In this document: one piece after another, positions 11,233-19,914 of the stretch
Layout: each line of letters starts with the position of its first letter
How positions within the stretch are numbered: the first letter of the stretch is position 1
Source of the DNA: Lysobacterales bacterium
GTDB taxonomy: Bacteria > Pseudomonadota > Gammaproteobacteria > Xanthomonadales > Ahniellaceae
Direction: 5' to 3'
Assembly (NCBI GenBank): GCA_016703225.1
Contig: JADJCM010000003.1
Coordinates: 558,001 to 622,000 of the forward strand
Length of the DNA: 64,000 nucleotides
Made by a program: the position numbers and the translations under genes
Notes under the pieces: generated by a model
Database searches by the model: none
What the model saw: only the letters and a program-made list of their open reading frames with translations
What the model was told of the DNA's origin: nothing

Positions 11233-11961
11233 ATGAACGAAGCCGCGACCAGCTTCTCCGACCGCCTGCGCGAGCGCTTTGCCGCCCAGATCCTGTGCTT
11301 GATCGACGCGGTCGATGTGCCGACCTTGGAGATCAAGCCCGAGCACTGGCTGGATGTTGCACGCGCGCTGCGCGACGAACCCGGGTTCCGCTTCGAGCAG
11401 GCGCTGGACCTGTGCGGAGTCGATTATCTCGGTTTTGGCGATGCCGAATGGGATACCAGCGATGTCTCCGGCGAGGGCTTCTCGCGTGGCGTGGAAGGCT
11501 TCGGACCGGGACGATTCAAGTGGTCGGAGCGCCCCGAGTCGGCGCACAAGAACAATCGCTATGCGGTGGTGGTGAACCTGTTGTCGCTTGCGCACAACCG
11601 CCGCTTGCGCATCCGCTGTTTCGCTGCCGATGAGCATCTGCCAGTGGTGCCGTCGCTGATCGGCGTCTGGCGTGGATTGAACTGGTTCGAGCGCGAGGCG
11701 TTCGACCTGTTCGGCATCCTGTTCGAGGGCCATCCGGACCTGCGCCGCATTCTCACCGACTACGGTTTCGTCGGGCATCCCTTCCGCAAGGACTTCCCGC
11801 TGATCGGCAATGTCGAAGTGCGCTACGACGCCGAGAAGCAGCGCGTCGTCTACGAGCCGGTGTCGATCGAACCGCGCGTCGGTGTGCCGCGCGTGGTGCG
11901 CGATGACGCCCGCTACGAGCAGGCGCGCACCGAGTCCGCGAAGTCCGCGGCGGGGAAATGA
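11233..11961 (+). CDS. nuoC: NADH-quinone oxidoreductase subunit C
   Basis: The 30-kDa-type peripheral-arm subunit of complex I, which scaffolds NuoD. The 242-residue protein contains the family core with the signature ERE-FDLFGI (WFEREAFDLFGILFEGHPDLRR region) at about residues 155-175, followed by the conserved GHPFRKDFPL. NuoC and NuoD are separate genes here, as in Xanthomonas, and not fused as in E. coli. The end overlaps the nuoD start by 4 bases (ATGA). Confidence 0.95.
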   Translation: MNEAATSFSDRLRERFAAQILCLIDAVDVPTLEIKPEHWLDVARALRDEPGFRFEQALDLCGVDYLGFGDAEWDTSDVSGEGFSRGVEGFGPGRFKWSERPESAHKNNRYAVVVNLLSLAHNRRLRIRCFAADEHLPVVPSLIGVWRGLNWFEREAFDLFGILFEGHPDLRRILTDYGFVGHPFRKDFPLIGNVEVRYDAEKQRVVYEPVSIEPRVGVPRVVRDDARYEQARTESAKSAAGK

Positions 11962-13217
11962 GCATGCAAGAGATCCGCAACTACACGATCAACTTCGGCC
12001 CGCAGCATCCGGCCGCGCACGGCGTTCTGCGCCTGGTCCTGGAACTGGACGGCGAAGTGGTGATGCGCGCCGACCCGCACGTCGGCCTGCTGCATCGCGG
12101 TACCGAGAAGCTGGCGGAGTCCAAGCCTTACAACCAGTCGATCGGCTACATGGATCGTCTCGACTACGTATCGATGATGTGCAATGAGCACGCCTACGTG
12201 CGTGCCATCGAACAGCTGCTCGGCATCGCGGCGCCGGAGCGGGCGCAGGTCATCCGCACGCTGTTCGACGAGATCACGCGCATCCTCAACCATCTGATGT
12301 GGCTCGGCTCGAACGCGCTCGATCTGGGCGCGATGACCCTGTTTCTGTACGCGTTCCGAGAGCGCGAGGAGCTGATGGACTGCTACGAGGCGGTGTCCGG
12401 TGCGCGCATGCACGCGACCTACTACCGTCCCGGCGGCGTCTATCGTGACCTGCCTGCGCAGATGCCGAAGTACCGCGAGTCGCCGTGGACCAAGGGCCGC
12501 GACCTGAAGCGCGTCAATGGTTGGCGCGAAGGCTCGATGCTCGACTTCCTCGACGCCTTCACCGACGATTTTCCGAAGCGAGTCGACGAATACGAGACCC
12601 TGCTCACCGACAACCGCATCTGGAAGCAGCGCACCGTCGGCATCGGCGTGGTCTCGCCGGAACAGGCGCTTGCCTGGGGCATGAGCGGCCCGATGCTGCG
12701 TGGTTCCGGCGTCGAGTGGGACCTGCGCCGCAAGCAGCCCTATGCCGCCTACGACAAGTTCGATTTCCAGATCCCGATCGGCAAGAACGGCGACTGCTAC
12801 GACCGCTACCTGGTACGCGTCGAGGAGATGCGCCAGTCGAACCGGATCATGAAGCAGTGCGTCGCCTGGCTGCGCAGCAACCCGGGTCCGGTGATGCTGC
12901 AGAACTACAAGGTCGCGCCGCCGAAGCGCGAAGAGATGAAGCAGGACATGGAAGCCCTGATCCATCACTTCAAGCTGTTCACCGAGGGCTACTCGGTGCC
13001 GAGCGGCGAGGTCTATGCCGCGGTCGAGGCGCCCAAGGGAGAGTTCGCTGCGTACATCATCGCCGACGGCGCCAACAAGCCGTTCCGCCTGAAGCTGCGC
13101 GCACCCGGCTTTGCCCACCTTTCGGCGATGGATGAGATCGTGCGCGGACACATGTTGCCCGACGTGGTCGCATTGATCGGCACCTTTGACGTCGTCTTCG
13201 GCGAGATCGATCGCTGA
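11958..13217 (+). CDS. nuoD: NADH-quinone oxidoreductase subunit D
   Basis: The 49-kDa-type subunit, derived from the [NiFe]-hydrogenase large subunit, that lines the quinone pocket with NuoB. The protein is 419 residues, with the typical start NFGPQHPAAHGVLRL (His-Pro-x-x-His motif near residue 20), DPHVGLLHRGTEKL, and the C-terminal end VFGEIDR, where Asp-Arg replaces the hydrogenase nickel ligands. The first Met at 11958 overlaps the nuoC stop; a second ATG two codons in is equally possible. Confidence 0.96.
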   Translation: MSMQEIRNYTINFGPQHPAAHGVLRLVLELDGEVVMRADPHVGLLHRGTEKLAESKPYNQSIGYMDRLDYVSMMCNEHAYVRAIEQLLGIAAPERAQVIRTLFDEITRILNHLMWLGSNALDLGAMTLFLYAFREREELMDCYEAVSGARMHATYYRPGGVYRDLPAQMPKYRESPWTKGRDLKRVNGWREGSMLDFLDAFTDDFPKRVDEYETLLTDNRIWKQRTVGIGVVSPEQALAWGMSGPMLRGSGVEWDLRRKQPYAAYDKFDFQIPIGKNGDCYDRYLVRVEEMRQSNRIMKQCVAWLRSNPGPVMLQNYKVAPPKREEMKQDMEALIHHFKLFTEGYSVPSGEVYAAVEAPKGEFAAYIIADGANKPFRLKLRAPGFAHLSAMDEIVRGHMLPDVVALIGTFDVVFGEIDR

Positions 13218-13236
13218 GCGGAATGCAGGAATCCAG

Positions 13237-13764
13237 ATGAAAGCCACCGGCAATTTCGACCAGGTCAGGAACATCGATCCGACGTCCGTGCTGAGCGCGC
13301 ACACGATCGAGCACATCGAGCACTGGCGCGCGAAGTTCCCGCCCGAGCGCAAGCGTTCCGCGCTGCTGCAGGCGCTGTGGGCGGCGCAGGAACAGAACCA
13401 CGGCCATCTCACCGATGCGCTGATCGCAGCGGTCGCGAGTTACCTGGACCTGCCGGCAGTGTGGGCGTACGAGGTCGCGAGCTTCTACTCGATGTACGAG
13501 ACCAAGCCGGTCGGACGCAACAACGTCGCCGTGTGCACCAACATTTCGTGCTGGCTGAATGGCGCCGAGGACATCGTGCGCCACTGCGAGAACAAGCTCG
13601 GCATCCGGCTCGGCGAGTCCACCGCCGACGGCCGCGTCTATCTCAAACGCGAAGAAGAATGCCTCGCCGCCTGCGCCTGCGCACCGATGATGGTCGTCAA
13701 CGGGCATTACCACGAGAAACTCACGCCGCTTGCGGTGGACGAGATTCTCGACGGACTGAAGTGA
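13237..13764 (+). CDS. nuoE: NADH-quinone oxidoreductase subunit E
   Basis: The 24-kDa-type subunit holding the [2Fe-2S] cluster N1a beside the FMN module. The protein is 175 residues from the ATG at 13237. The thioredoxin-like fold ends with the four cluster ligands Cys100 and Cys105 (CTNISC) and Cys142 and Cys146 (CLAAC). The frame runs back into the nuoD end, but no homology precedes this ATG. nuoF begins 7 bases later. Confidence 0.95.
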   Translation: MKATGNFDQVRNIDPTSVLSAHTIEHIEHWRAKFPPERKRSALLQALWAAQEQNHGHLTDALIAAVASYLDLPAVWAYEVASFYSMYETKPVGRNNVAVCTNISCWLNGAEDIVRHCENKLGIRLGESTADGRVYLKREEECLAACACAPMMVVNGHYHEKLTPLAVDEILDGLK

Positions 13765-13771
13765 GAGCGCC

Positions 13772-15085
13772 ATGGCCGTCGGACCCGCCCCGCAAGAACA
13801 CAACGTCGTCTTCACCACGCTGCATTTCGACACGCCGTGGAGCTACGACAGCTACCTGAAGGCCGGTGGCTACCAGGCTTGGCGCAAGATCCTCGCCGAG
13901 CAGATCCCGCGCGAGCAGGTGATCGAGATGGTCAAGCAAAGTTCGCTGCGCGGTCGCGGCGGCGCCGGCTTCCCGACCGGCTTGAAGTGGAGCTTCATGC
14001 CGCGCAATGCGGCCGGGCAGAAGTACATCCTGTGCAATTCGGACGAATCCGAACCCGGCACCTGCAAAGATCGGGACATCCTGCGCTACAACCCGCACGC
14101 GGTGATCGAAGGCATGGCGATCGCCTGCTATGCGACCAATTCGACGGTCGGCTACAACTACCTGCGCGGCGAGTTCCACCATGAGCCGTTCGAGCATTTC
14201 GAGGAAGCGCTCAAAGCCGCCTACCAGCACGGCTGGCTCGGCAAGAACGTGCTCGGCAGCGGCGTCGACGTCGACCTGCATGCGGCGCTCGGCGCCGGGG
14301 CCTACATCTGCGGTGAAGAAACCGCGTTGATGGAATCGCTCGAAGGCAAGAAGGGCCAGCCGCGCTTCAAACCGCCGTTTCCGGCCAACTACGGCCTCTA
14401 TGGCAAGCCAACCACGATCAACAACACCGAGACCTACGCTTCGGTGCCGGCGATCATTCGCAATGGGCCGGAGTGGTTCCTCGCTCTTGGCAAGCCGAAC
14501 AACGGTGGGCCCAAGGTGTTTTCGGTATCAGGCCATGTGGCCAAGCCCGGCAACTTCGAGATTCGCCTCGGCACGCCGTTCAAGGATCTGCTGGAGATGG
14601 CCGGCGGCGTGCGAGCGGGTCGCAAGCTCAAGGCGGTGATTCCGGGTGGCTCGTCGATGCCGGTGTTGCCGGCGGAGACGATGATGGCTTGCACCATGGA
14701 TTACGACTCGATCCAGAAGGCCGGGTCTGGCCTCGGCTCGGGAGCGGTCATCGTGATGGACGACAGCACTTGCATGGTCCGTGCCTGCCAGCGCATCTCG
14801 CGTTTCTACTACGCCGAATCCTGCGGCCAGTGCACGCCCTGTCGCGAAGGCACCGGCTGGATGTATCGCATGCTGACACGCATCGTCGCCGGCGAGGCGA
14901 CGATGGATGACCTGCACATGTTGAAGCAGGCCGCCGGACAGATCGAGGGCCACACCATCTGCGCCTTCGGTGAGGCCGCAGCGTGGCCGGTGCAGGGCTT
15001 CCTGCGCCACTACTGGCACGAGTTCGAACACTTCATCATCCACAAGCGCTCGTTGGTCGACGCGCAGAACGGAGTCGCGGCATGA
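13772..15085 (+). CDS. nuoF: NADH-quinone oxidoreductase subunit F (NADH/FMN-binding)
   Basis: The 51-kDa-type subunit that oxidises NADH through FMN and passes electrons to cluster N3. The 437-residue protein shows the NADH-binding glycine loop RGRGGAGFPTGLKW (about residues 63-76), the FMN region GAYICGEETALMESLEG, and the N3 [4Fe-4S] ligands in ESCGQCTPCREG (about 349-360) plus a distal Cys in HTICAFGEA. The stop overlaps the nuoG ATG (ATGA). Confidence 0.96.
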   Translation: MAVGPAPQEHNVVFTTLHFDTPWSYDSYLKAGGYQAWRKILAEQIPREQVIEMVKQSSLRGRGGAGFPTGLKWSFMPRNAAGQKYILCNSDESEPGTCKDRDILRYNPHAVIEGMAIACYATNSTVGYNYLRGEFHHEPFEHFEEALKAAYQHGWLGKNVLGSGVDVDLHAALGAGAYICGEETALMESLEGKKGQPRFKPPFPANYGLYGKPTTINNTETYASVPAIIRNGPEWFLALGKPNNGGPKVFSVSGHVAKPGNFEIRLGTPFKDLLEMAGGVRAGRKLKAVIPGGSSMPVLPAETMMACTMDYDSIQKAGSGLGSGAVIVMDDSTCMVRACQRISRFYYAESCGQCTPCREGTGWMYRMLTRIVAGEATMDDLHMLKQAAGQIEGHTICAFGEAAAWPVQGFLRHYWHEFEHFIIHKRSLVDAQNGVAA

Positions 15086-17439
15086 GCGCGCAGCCCACCA
15101 ACAGCAGCGCGCCCGACCTGGTGAACGTCGAGGTCGATGGCAAGGCGATGCAGGTGCCCAAGGGCTCGATGATCATCCACGCCACCGACCAGGCGCGCAT
15201 TTCGGTGCCGCGCTTCTGCTACCACGAGAAGCTGCCGATCGCGGCGAATTGCCGCATGTGCCTGGTCGACGTCGAGAAGTCGCCGAAGCCGGTGCCGGCC
15301 TGCGCTACCCCGGTGATGGAAGGCATGAAGATCCGCACCCGCTCCGAGCGTGCGCTGAACTCGCAGCGCAATGTCATGGAGTTCTTGCTGATCAACCATC
15401 CGCTCGACTGCCCGGTCTGCGACCAGGGCGGCGAATGCGAGTTGCAAGACGTCGCGATGGGCTACGGGCGCTCGGTCTCCCGCTTCGTCGAGCGCAAGCG
15501 CGTGGTCGCAGATGAGGACATCGGGCCGCTGATCGCAACCGACATGACCCGCTGCATCCTGTGCACGCGCTGCGTCCGCTTCATGGGCGAGATCGCCGGC
15601 ACCTCGGAACTTGGCGGCATCGGCCGCGGCGAGGCCACCGAGATCGGCACCTATATCGGCAAGTCGATCGAGTCCGAACTCGGCGGCAACATCATCGATG
15701 TCTGCCCAGTCGGCGCGCTGACCAACAAGCCGTTCCGCTTCAGGGCGCGCGCGTGGGAACTGATCGCGCGCGAGTCGATCGGATACCACGACGCGCTTGG
15801 ATCCAACCTGTTCCTGCACACCCGACGCGGCGAAGTGCTGCGCGTGGTGCCGCGCGCGAACGAGTCGATCAACGAGAACTGGCTGTCCGATCGCGACCGC
15901 TACAGCCACCAGGGGCTGTACGCCGATGATCGCGCAACGCAGCCGATGATCCGCGGTGCGGACGGCGAGCTGAAGCCGGTATCGTGGGACGAGGCCTTGC
16001 GCTTCGTCGCTGCGGGCCTCAGTCGCGTGCAGTCGGCGCACGGTGGCGACCAGATCGCTGCGCTGTTGGCGCCGATGGCTTCGAGCGAAGAAGGCTACCT
16101 GCTGGCCGAAGTCCTGCGCGGGCTTGGCAGTCGCAACATCGATCATCGCCTGCGCGTGGTCGATGCCGACGATCGCAGTGGCGGCGCCACTTTCGAACTG
16201 CCGCTTGCGGAGATCGAGAAGGCCGGTGCGATCCTGTTGCTCGGCTCGAATCCGCGCCTGGACCAGCCGCTGCTCGGGCACCGCGTGCGCAAGGCATGGA
16301 AGCACGGCGCTGCCATCGATGCGATCAATCCCCTGGACTTCGATTTCCACTTCGACACGCGCTCGGCGCGCATCGTCGAGCCGTGGCAGATGCTCGACGA
16401 GACCGCGGCGGTGGCCAAGGCCGCTGCCGAACTGGCCGGCGTCGGCGCGGATGCCGCAATCTCGGCACTGGTCGTCGATGCCAGGGTTGCAGACGCGCAT
16501 CGCGAGATCGCCCGGCGCTTGCACGAAAGCGGGTGCTCGGTGCTCATCTTCGGCGACTTCGCCGTGCAGCACCCGGCGGCATCAAGTTTGCGCGCATTGG
16601 CGCGCTTCATCGCCAAGGCCACGAACTCCGCGTTCAACGAAATCGCCTCGGGTGCCAACGGCGTTGGTCTGGCTCGTGTCGGCGTGCTGCCGGGTGAGGG
16701 TGGGGCAGCTGCAGCGCAGATCCTGGCGCAGCCGCGCAAGGCGCTGATCGTCCACCACGCCGGATCCCAGGATACCTTGCGCTCGAAGTCCTACGACGCA
16801 GCGCGAAGCGGCGCGGAGTTCCACGTCTATCTGGGTGGCTATGCCTGTACCGGCGTGCGTCGCACCGCGCACGCCGTGCTGCCGATCGGACTGGCGCCGG
16901 AAATCGACGGCAGTTACGTCAACGTCGATGGCCGCGTGCAGGTCGTTGCTGCGGGCGCGAAGTTGCCCGGTGAAGCGCGTCCTGGCTGGCGTGTGTTGCG
17001 CGCGCTGGGTGCGGCACTTGGTCTTCCGGGTTTCGATTTCACCGAACTCTCCGAGCTGCGCGAACGCATCGCCGGCATGCTGTCCAGCGCGGTGGCGACG
17101 CGCTCGGAAGCGGGCAAGCTCGTCGCACCAGGCAAGGGCCTCACCCGCATCGCGACGGTGCCGATCTACAAGTCCGATGCCGTGCTGCGCCGCTCGCCGG
17201 CATTGCAGGCGACGCCGCTGGCGAACCCGGCGCAGGCCGCATTGAACCCGGCCGACTTCCTCGCTGCCGGCTTGAGTGACGGTGGCCGGGCGAAGGTGTC
17301 GGATGGCGTGAACAGTATCGAATTGCCGGCCGTGGCCGATGCGCGCGTGCCGGTTGGCGGCGTCTGGATCGAACTCGGCCATTCGGAAACCGCCGCACTG
17401 GCACCGAACGGTGCCCGCCTGACCGTGACGAGGGCCTGA
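15082..17439 (+). CDS. nuoG: NADH-quinone oxidoreductase subunit G
   Basis: The 75-kDa-type iron-sulfur subunit and largest peripheral-arm protein. At 785 residues from the ATG at 15082 it has the N1b [2Fe-2S] motif (RFCYHE...CRMCLVD...CATPV), the histidine-ligated N5 motif (HPLDCPVCDQGGECELQD), and N4 ligands in RCILCTRCVRF and DVCPVGAL, all within the first about 220 residues. A molybdopterin-oxidoreductase-like domain follows that binds no cofactor in complex I. The C-terminal third is Ala-rich and less conserved, as is usual. An upstream in-frame extension overlaps nuoF and is not conserved. Confidence 0.95.
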   Translation: MSAQPTNSSAPDLVNVEVDGKAMQVPKGSMIIHATDQARISVPRFCYHEKLPIAANCRMCLVDVEKSPKPVPACATPVMEGMKIRTRSERALNSQRNVMEFLLINHPLDCPVCDQGGECELQDVAMGYGRSVSRFVERKRVVADEDIGPLIATDMTRCILCTRCVRFMGEIAGTSELGGIGRGEATEIGTYIGKSIESELGGNIIDVCPVGALTNKPFRFRARAWELIARESIGYHDALGSNLFLHTRRGEVLRVVPRANESINENWLSDRDRYSHQGLYADDRATQPMIRGADGELKPVSWDEALRFVAAGLSRVQSAHGGDQIAALLAPMASSEEGYLLAEVLRGLGSRNIDHRLRVVDADDRSGGATFELPLAEIEKAGAILLLGSNPRLDQPLLGHRVRKAWKHGAAIDAINPLDFDFHFDTRSARIVEPWQMLDETAAVAKAAAELAGVGADAAISALVVDARVADAHREIARRLHESGCSVLIFGDFAVQHPAASSLRALARFIAKATNSAFNEIASGANGVGLARVGVLPGEGGAAAAQILAQPRKALIVHHAGSQDTLRSKSYDAARSGAEFHVYLGGYACTGVRRTAHAVLPIGLAPEIDGSYVNVDGRVQVVAAGAKLPGEARPGWRVLRALGAALGLPGFDFTELSELRERIAGMLSSAVATRSEAGKLVAPGKGLTRIATVPIYKSDAVLRRSPALQATPLANPAQAALNPADFLAAGLSDGGRAKVSDGVNSIELPAVADARVPVGGVWIELGHSETAALAPNGARLTVTRA

Positions 17440-17440
17440 C

Positions 17441-18487
17441 ATGGACCAGATGCTGTCCCTGTTCAACAGCTACACAGCGCAGTTCCCGACGCTGTGGCTG
17501 ACCCTCAAGATCCTGCTGCTGCCGATCCTGCCGCTGATCATCGCGGTCGCGTTCTACACGCTCGCCGAACGCTGGGTGATCGGCTGGATGCAGGTGCGCC
17601 GCGGTCCGGTCTACATCGGCATGGGCATCCTGCAGCCGTTCGCCGATACCTTCAAGTTGCTGTTCAAGGAACTGATCATCCCGTCGAAGTCGAACCTGTT
17701 CCTGTTCCGCCTTGCGCCGATGCTGGCGTTGATCCCGGCGTTCGCAGCCTGGGCAGTGGTGCCGGCGGGCGAGGGCATGGTGCATGCCGATGTCAACGCC
17801 GGACTGATGTACCTGCTGGCAATGACCTCGATGGGCGTGTACGGCATCATCCTCGCTGGCTGGGCCTCGAACTCGAAGTACGCCTTCCTCGGCGCGATGC
17901 GCGCGGCGGCGCAGGTGATCTCCTACGAGATCGCGATGGGCTTCGCCCTGGTCGGCGTGCTGATCGCCTCGGGCACGCTGAACCTGTCCGAGATCGTGCA
18001 GGCGCAGGCCGGCAATCTCGGCATCGGCGAGTGGTTCATGTGGCCGCTGTTCCCGCTGTTCGTGATCTATCTGATCTCGGGCGTGGCCGAAACCAACCGC
18101 GCGCCGTTCGACGTCGCCGAGGGCGAGTCGGAAATCGTTGCCGGCTTCCACGTCGAGTATTCGGGTTCGGCATTCGCGATCTTCTTCCTCGCCGAATACA
18201 CCAACATGATTCTGGTGTCGTTCCTGGTGCCGCTGTTCTTCATGGGCGGCTGGCTGTCGCCGTTCCCTAAGGACTGGGGCTGGATCGGCACGGGTGGACC
18301 GCACTGGCTGGCGCTCAAGGTCGCCATCATCGCGTTCTCATTCCTGTGGTTCCGCGCCACCTTCCCGCGCTATCGCTATGACCAGATCATGCGTCTTGGC
18401 TGGAAGGTCTTCATCCCGATCACGATCGCCTGGGTCATGGTCACCGGTGTGCTCGTCTACACCGGCGTGCTCGTGCCGAACGCCTGA
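17441..18487 (+). CDS. nuoH: NADH-quinone oxidoreductase subunit H
   Basis: The ND1-type membrane subunit that closes the quinone chamber. The 348-residue protein has about eight hydrophobic helices and the conserved cytoplasmic loops RRGPVYIGMGILQPFADTFK and ETNRAPFDVAEGESEIVAGFHVEY, whose acidic residues belong to the quinone/E-channel. It starts one base after the nuoG stop. Confidence 0.96.
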   Translation: MDQMLSLFNSYTAQFPTLWLTLKILLLPILPLIIAVAFYTLAERWVIGWMQVRRGPVYIGMGILQPFADTFKLLFKELIIPSKSNLFLFRLAPMLALIPAFAAWAVVPAGEGMVHADVNAGLMYLLAMTSMGVYGIILAGWASNSKYAFLGAMRAAAQVISYEIAMGFALVGVLIASGTLNLSEIVQAQAGNLGIGEWFMWPLFPLFVIYLISGVAETNRAPFDVAEGESEIVAGFHVEYSGSAFAIFFLAEYTNMILVSFLVPLFFMGGWLSPFPKDWGWIGTGGPHWLALKVAIIAFSFLWFRATFPRYRYDQIMRLGWKVFIPITIAWVMVTGVLVYTGVLVPNA

Positions 18488-18495
18488 GGAAACGC

Positions 18496-18984
18496 ATGAA
18501 CGCCGTGGTCCGCTATTTCAAGAGTCTGCTGCTGATCGAGCTGCTGAAGGGCATGGCGCTCACCGGCAGGTATTTGTTCGCGCCCAAGTACACGGTGCGC
18601 TACCCGGAAGAGTCGATCCCCAAGTCGAACCGCTTCCGCGGCCTGCACGCCTTGCGTCGCTACCCGAACGGCGAGGAGCGCTGCATCGCCTGCAAGTTGT
18701 GCGAAGCGGTGTGCCCGGCGCTCGCCATCACCATCGATTCCGAGCAGCGAGCCGATGGCTCGCGCCGTACCACGCGCTACGAGATCGATCTGTTCAAGTG
18801 CATCTTCTGCGGCTTCTGCGAGGAGAGCTGCCCGGTCGACTCGATCGTCGAGACCCATGTCCACGAATACCATTTCGAGCATCGCGGCGAGAACATCCTG
18901 AGCAAGCAGAAGCTGCTTGCGCTCGGTGACCGCTTCGAGACCGAGATCGCGGCCGCGCGTCAGCAAGACGCGGCGTATCGCTGA
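18496..18984 (+). CDS. nuoI: NADH-quinone oxidoreductase subunit I
   Basis: The TYKY-type ferredoxin subunit carrying two [4Fe-4S] clusters, N6a and N6b. The 162 residues contain both complete ferredoxin motifs, CIACKLCEAVCP and CIFCGFCEESCP, about 40 residues apart, with an N-terminal amphipathic helix (VVRYFKSLLLIELLKG) that lies on the membrane. It sits 8 bases after nuoH. Confidence 0.96.
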   Translation: MNAVVRYFKSLLLIELLKGMALTGRYLFAPKYTVRYPEESIPKSNRFRGLHALRRYPNGEERCIACKLCEAVCPALAITIDSEQRADGSRRTTRYEIDLFKCIFCGFCEESCPVDSIVETHVHEYHFEHRGENILSKQKLLALGDRFETEIAAARQQDAAYR

Positions 18985-18993
18985 GGAGCCCGC

Positions 18994-19608
18994 ATGTCCT
19001 TCGAAGCCCTGCTGTTCTACTTCTTCGCGTCGGTCCTGGTCGCGGCCAGCCTCGCGGTGGTGACCCTGCGCAATCCGGTGCACTGCGCGCTGGCGCTGGT
19101 ACTCACTTTCTTCACCTGCGCCTGCCTGTGGTTGCTGCTGCGCGCCGAGTTCCTAGCCATCGCCCTGGTGCTGGTCTATGTCGGCGCGGTGATGGTGCTG
19201 TTCCTGTTCGTGGTGATGATGCTCGACATCAAGACGCTGCCCGGTCGCGAAGGCTTCACCGGCTATCTGCCGGCCGGTCTGGTGGTCGCGGCGGTCATGC
19301 TCGCGGAGCTGGTCGGCCTGATGGGTGCGCGCAAGTTGATGGCCGGCGGGCCGGTGCGCGATGCCGCTGCCGAGCAGGGCCTTTCGAACACCGAATGGCT
19401 GGGCCGCACGCTGTTTTCCGATTACATCTTGCCGTTCGAAATCGCTGCGGTGATCCTGACCGTGGCGATCGTCGCTGCGGTCGCACTCACCCTGCGGCGG
19501 CGCCCGAACGTGCGCACCCAGGACCCGACGGCGCAGGCAGCGACGCGCAAGGCCGACCGCCTGCATCTGGTCGACCTGGCGCGCGGCAACGGGAGCAAGC
19601 AGGCATGA
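18994..19608 (+). CDS. nuoJ: NADH-quinone oxidoreductase subunit J
   Basis: An ND6-type membrane subunit containing the pi-bulge helix at the hinge between quinone site and proton channel. The 204-residue protein has five predicted helices. The conserved stretch ALVLVYVGAVMVLFLFVVMML at about residues 53-73 is the family marker. A charged tail (RRRPNVRTQDPT...) follows helix five. The stop overlaps the nuoK start by 4 bases. Confidence 0.94.
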   Translation: MSFEALLFYFFASVLVAASLAVVTLRNPVHCALALVLTFFTCACLWLLLRAEFLAIALVLVYVGAVMVLFLFVVMMLDIKTLPGREGFTGYLPAGLVVAAVMLAELVGLMGARKLMAGGPVRDAAAEQGLSNTEWLGRTLFSDYILPFEIAAVILTVAIVAAVALTLRRRPNVRTQDPTAQAATRKADRLHLVDLARGNGSKQA

Positions 19609-19910
19609 TCACGCTCGGCCACTACCTCGTGCTCGGCGCCATCCTGTTCTGTGTCAGCGTCGCCGGCATCTTCATCAATCGCAAGAACGTCATCATCCTG
19701 CTGATGGCGCTGGAGCTGATGCTGCTCGCGGTGAACATGAACTTCGTCGCGTTTTCGGCTTTCCTCGGCGACGCCGGCGGCCAGATCTTCGTGTTTTTCA
19801 TTCTCACCGTGGCAGCGGCGGAGTCGGCGATCGGTCTCGCGATCCTGGTGCTGCTGTTCCGCAACCGCGCCACGATCAATGTCGAAGAACTCGACACGAT
19901 GAAGGGTTGA
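19605..19910 (+). CDS. nuoK: NADH-quinone oxidoreductase subunit K
   Basis: A small ND4L-type proton-channel subunit of 101 residues with three helices. The two conserved membrane glutamates are present, in ALELMLLAVNMNF (helix 2) and AAAESAIGLAIL (helix 3). The ATG at 19605 overlaps the nuoJ stop, and nuoL follows after 4 bases. Confidence 0.95.
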   Translation: MITLGHYLVLGAILFCVSVAGIFINRKNVIILLMALELMLLAVNMNFVAFSAFLGDAGGQIFVFFILTVAAAESAIGLAILVLLFRNRATINVEELDTMKG

Positions 19911-19914
19911 TCCG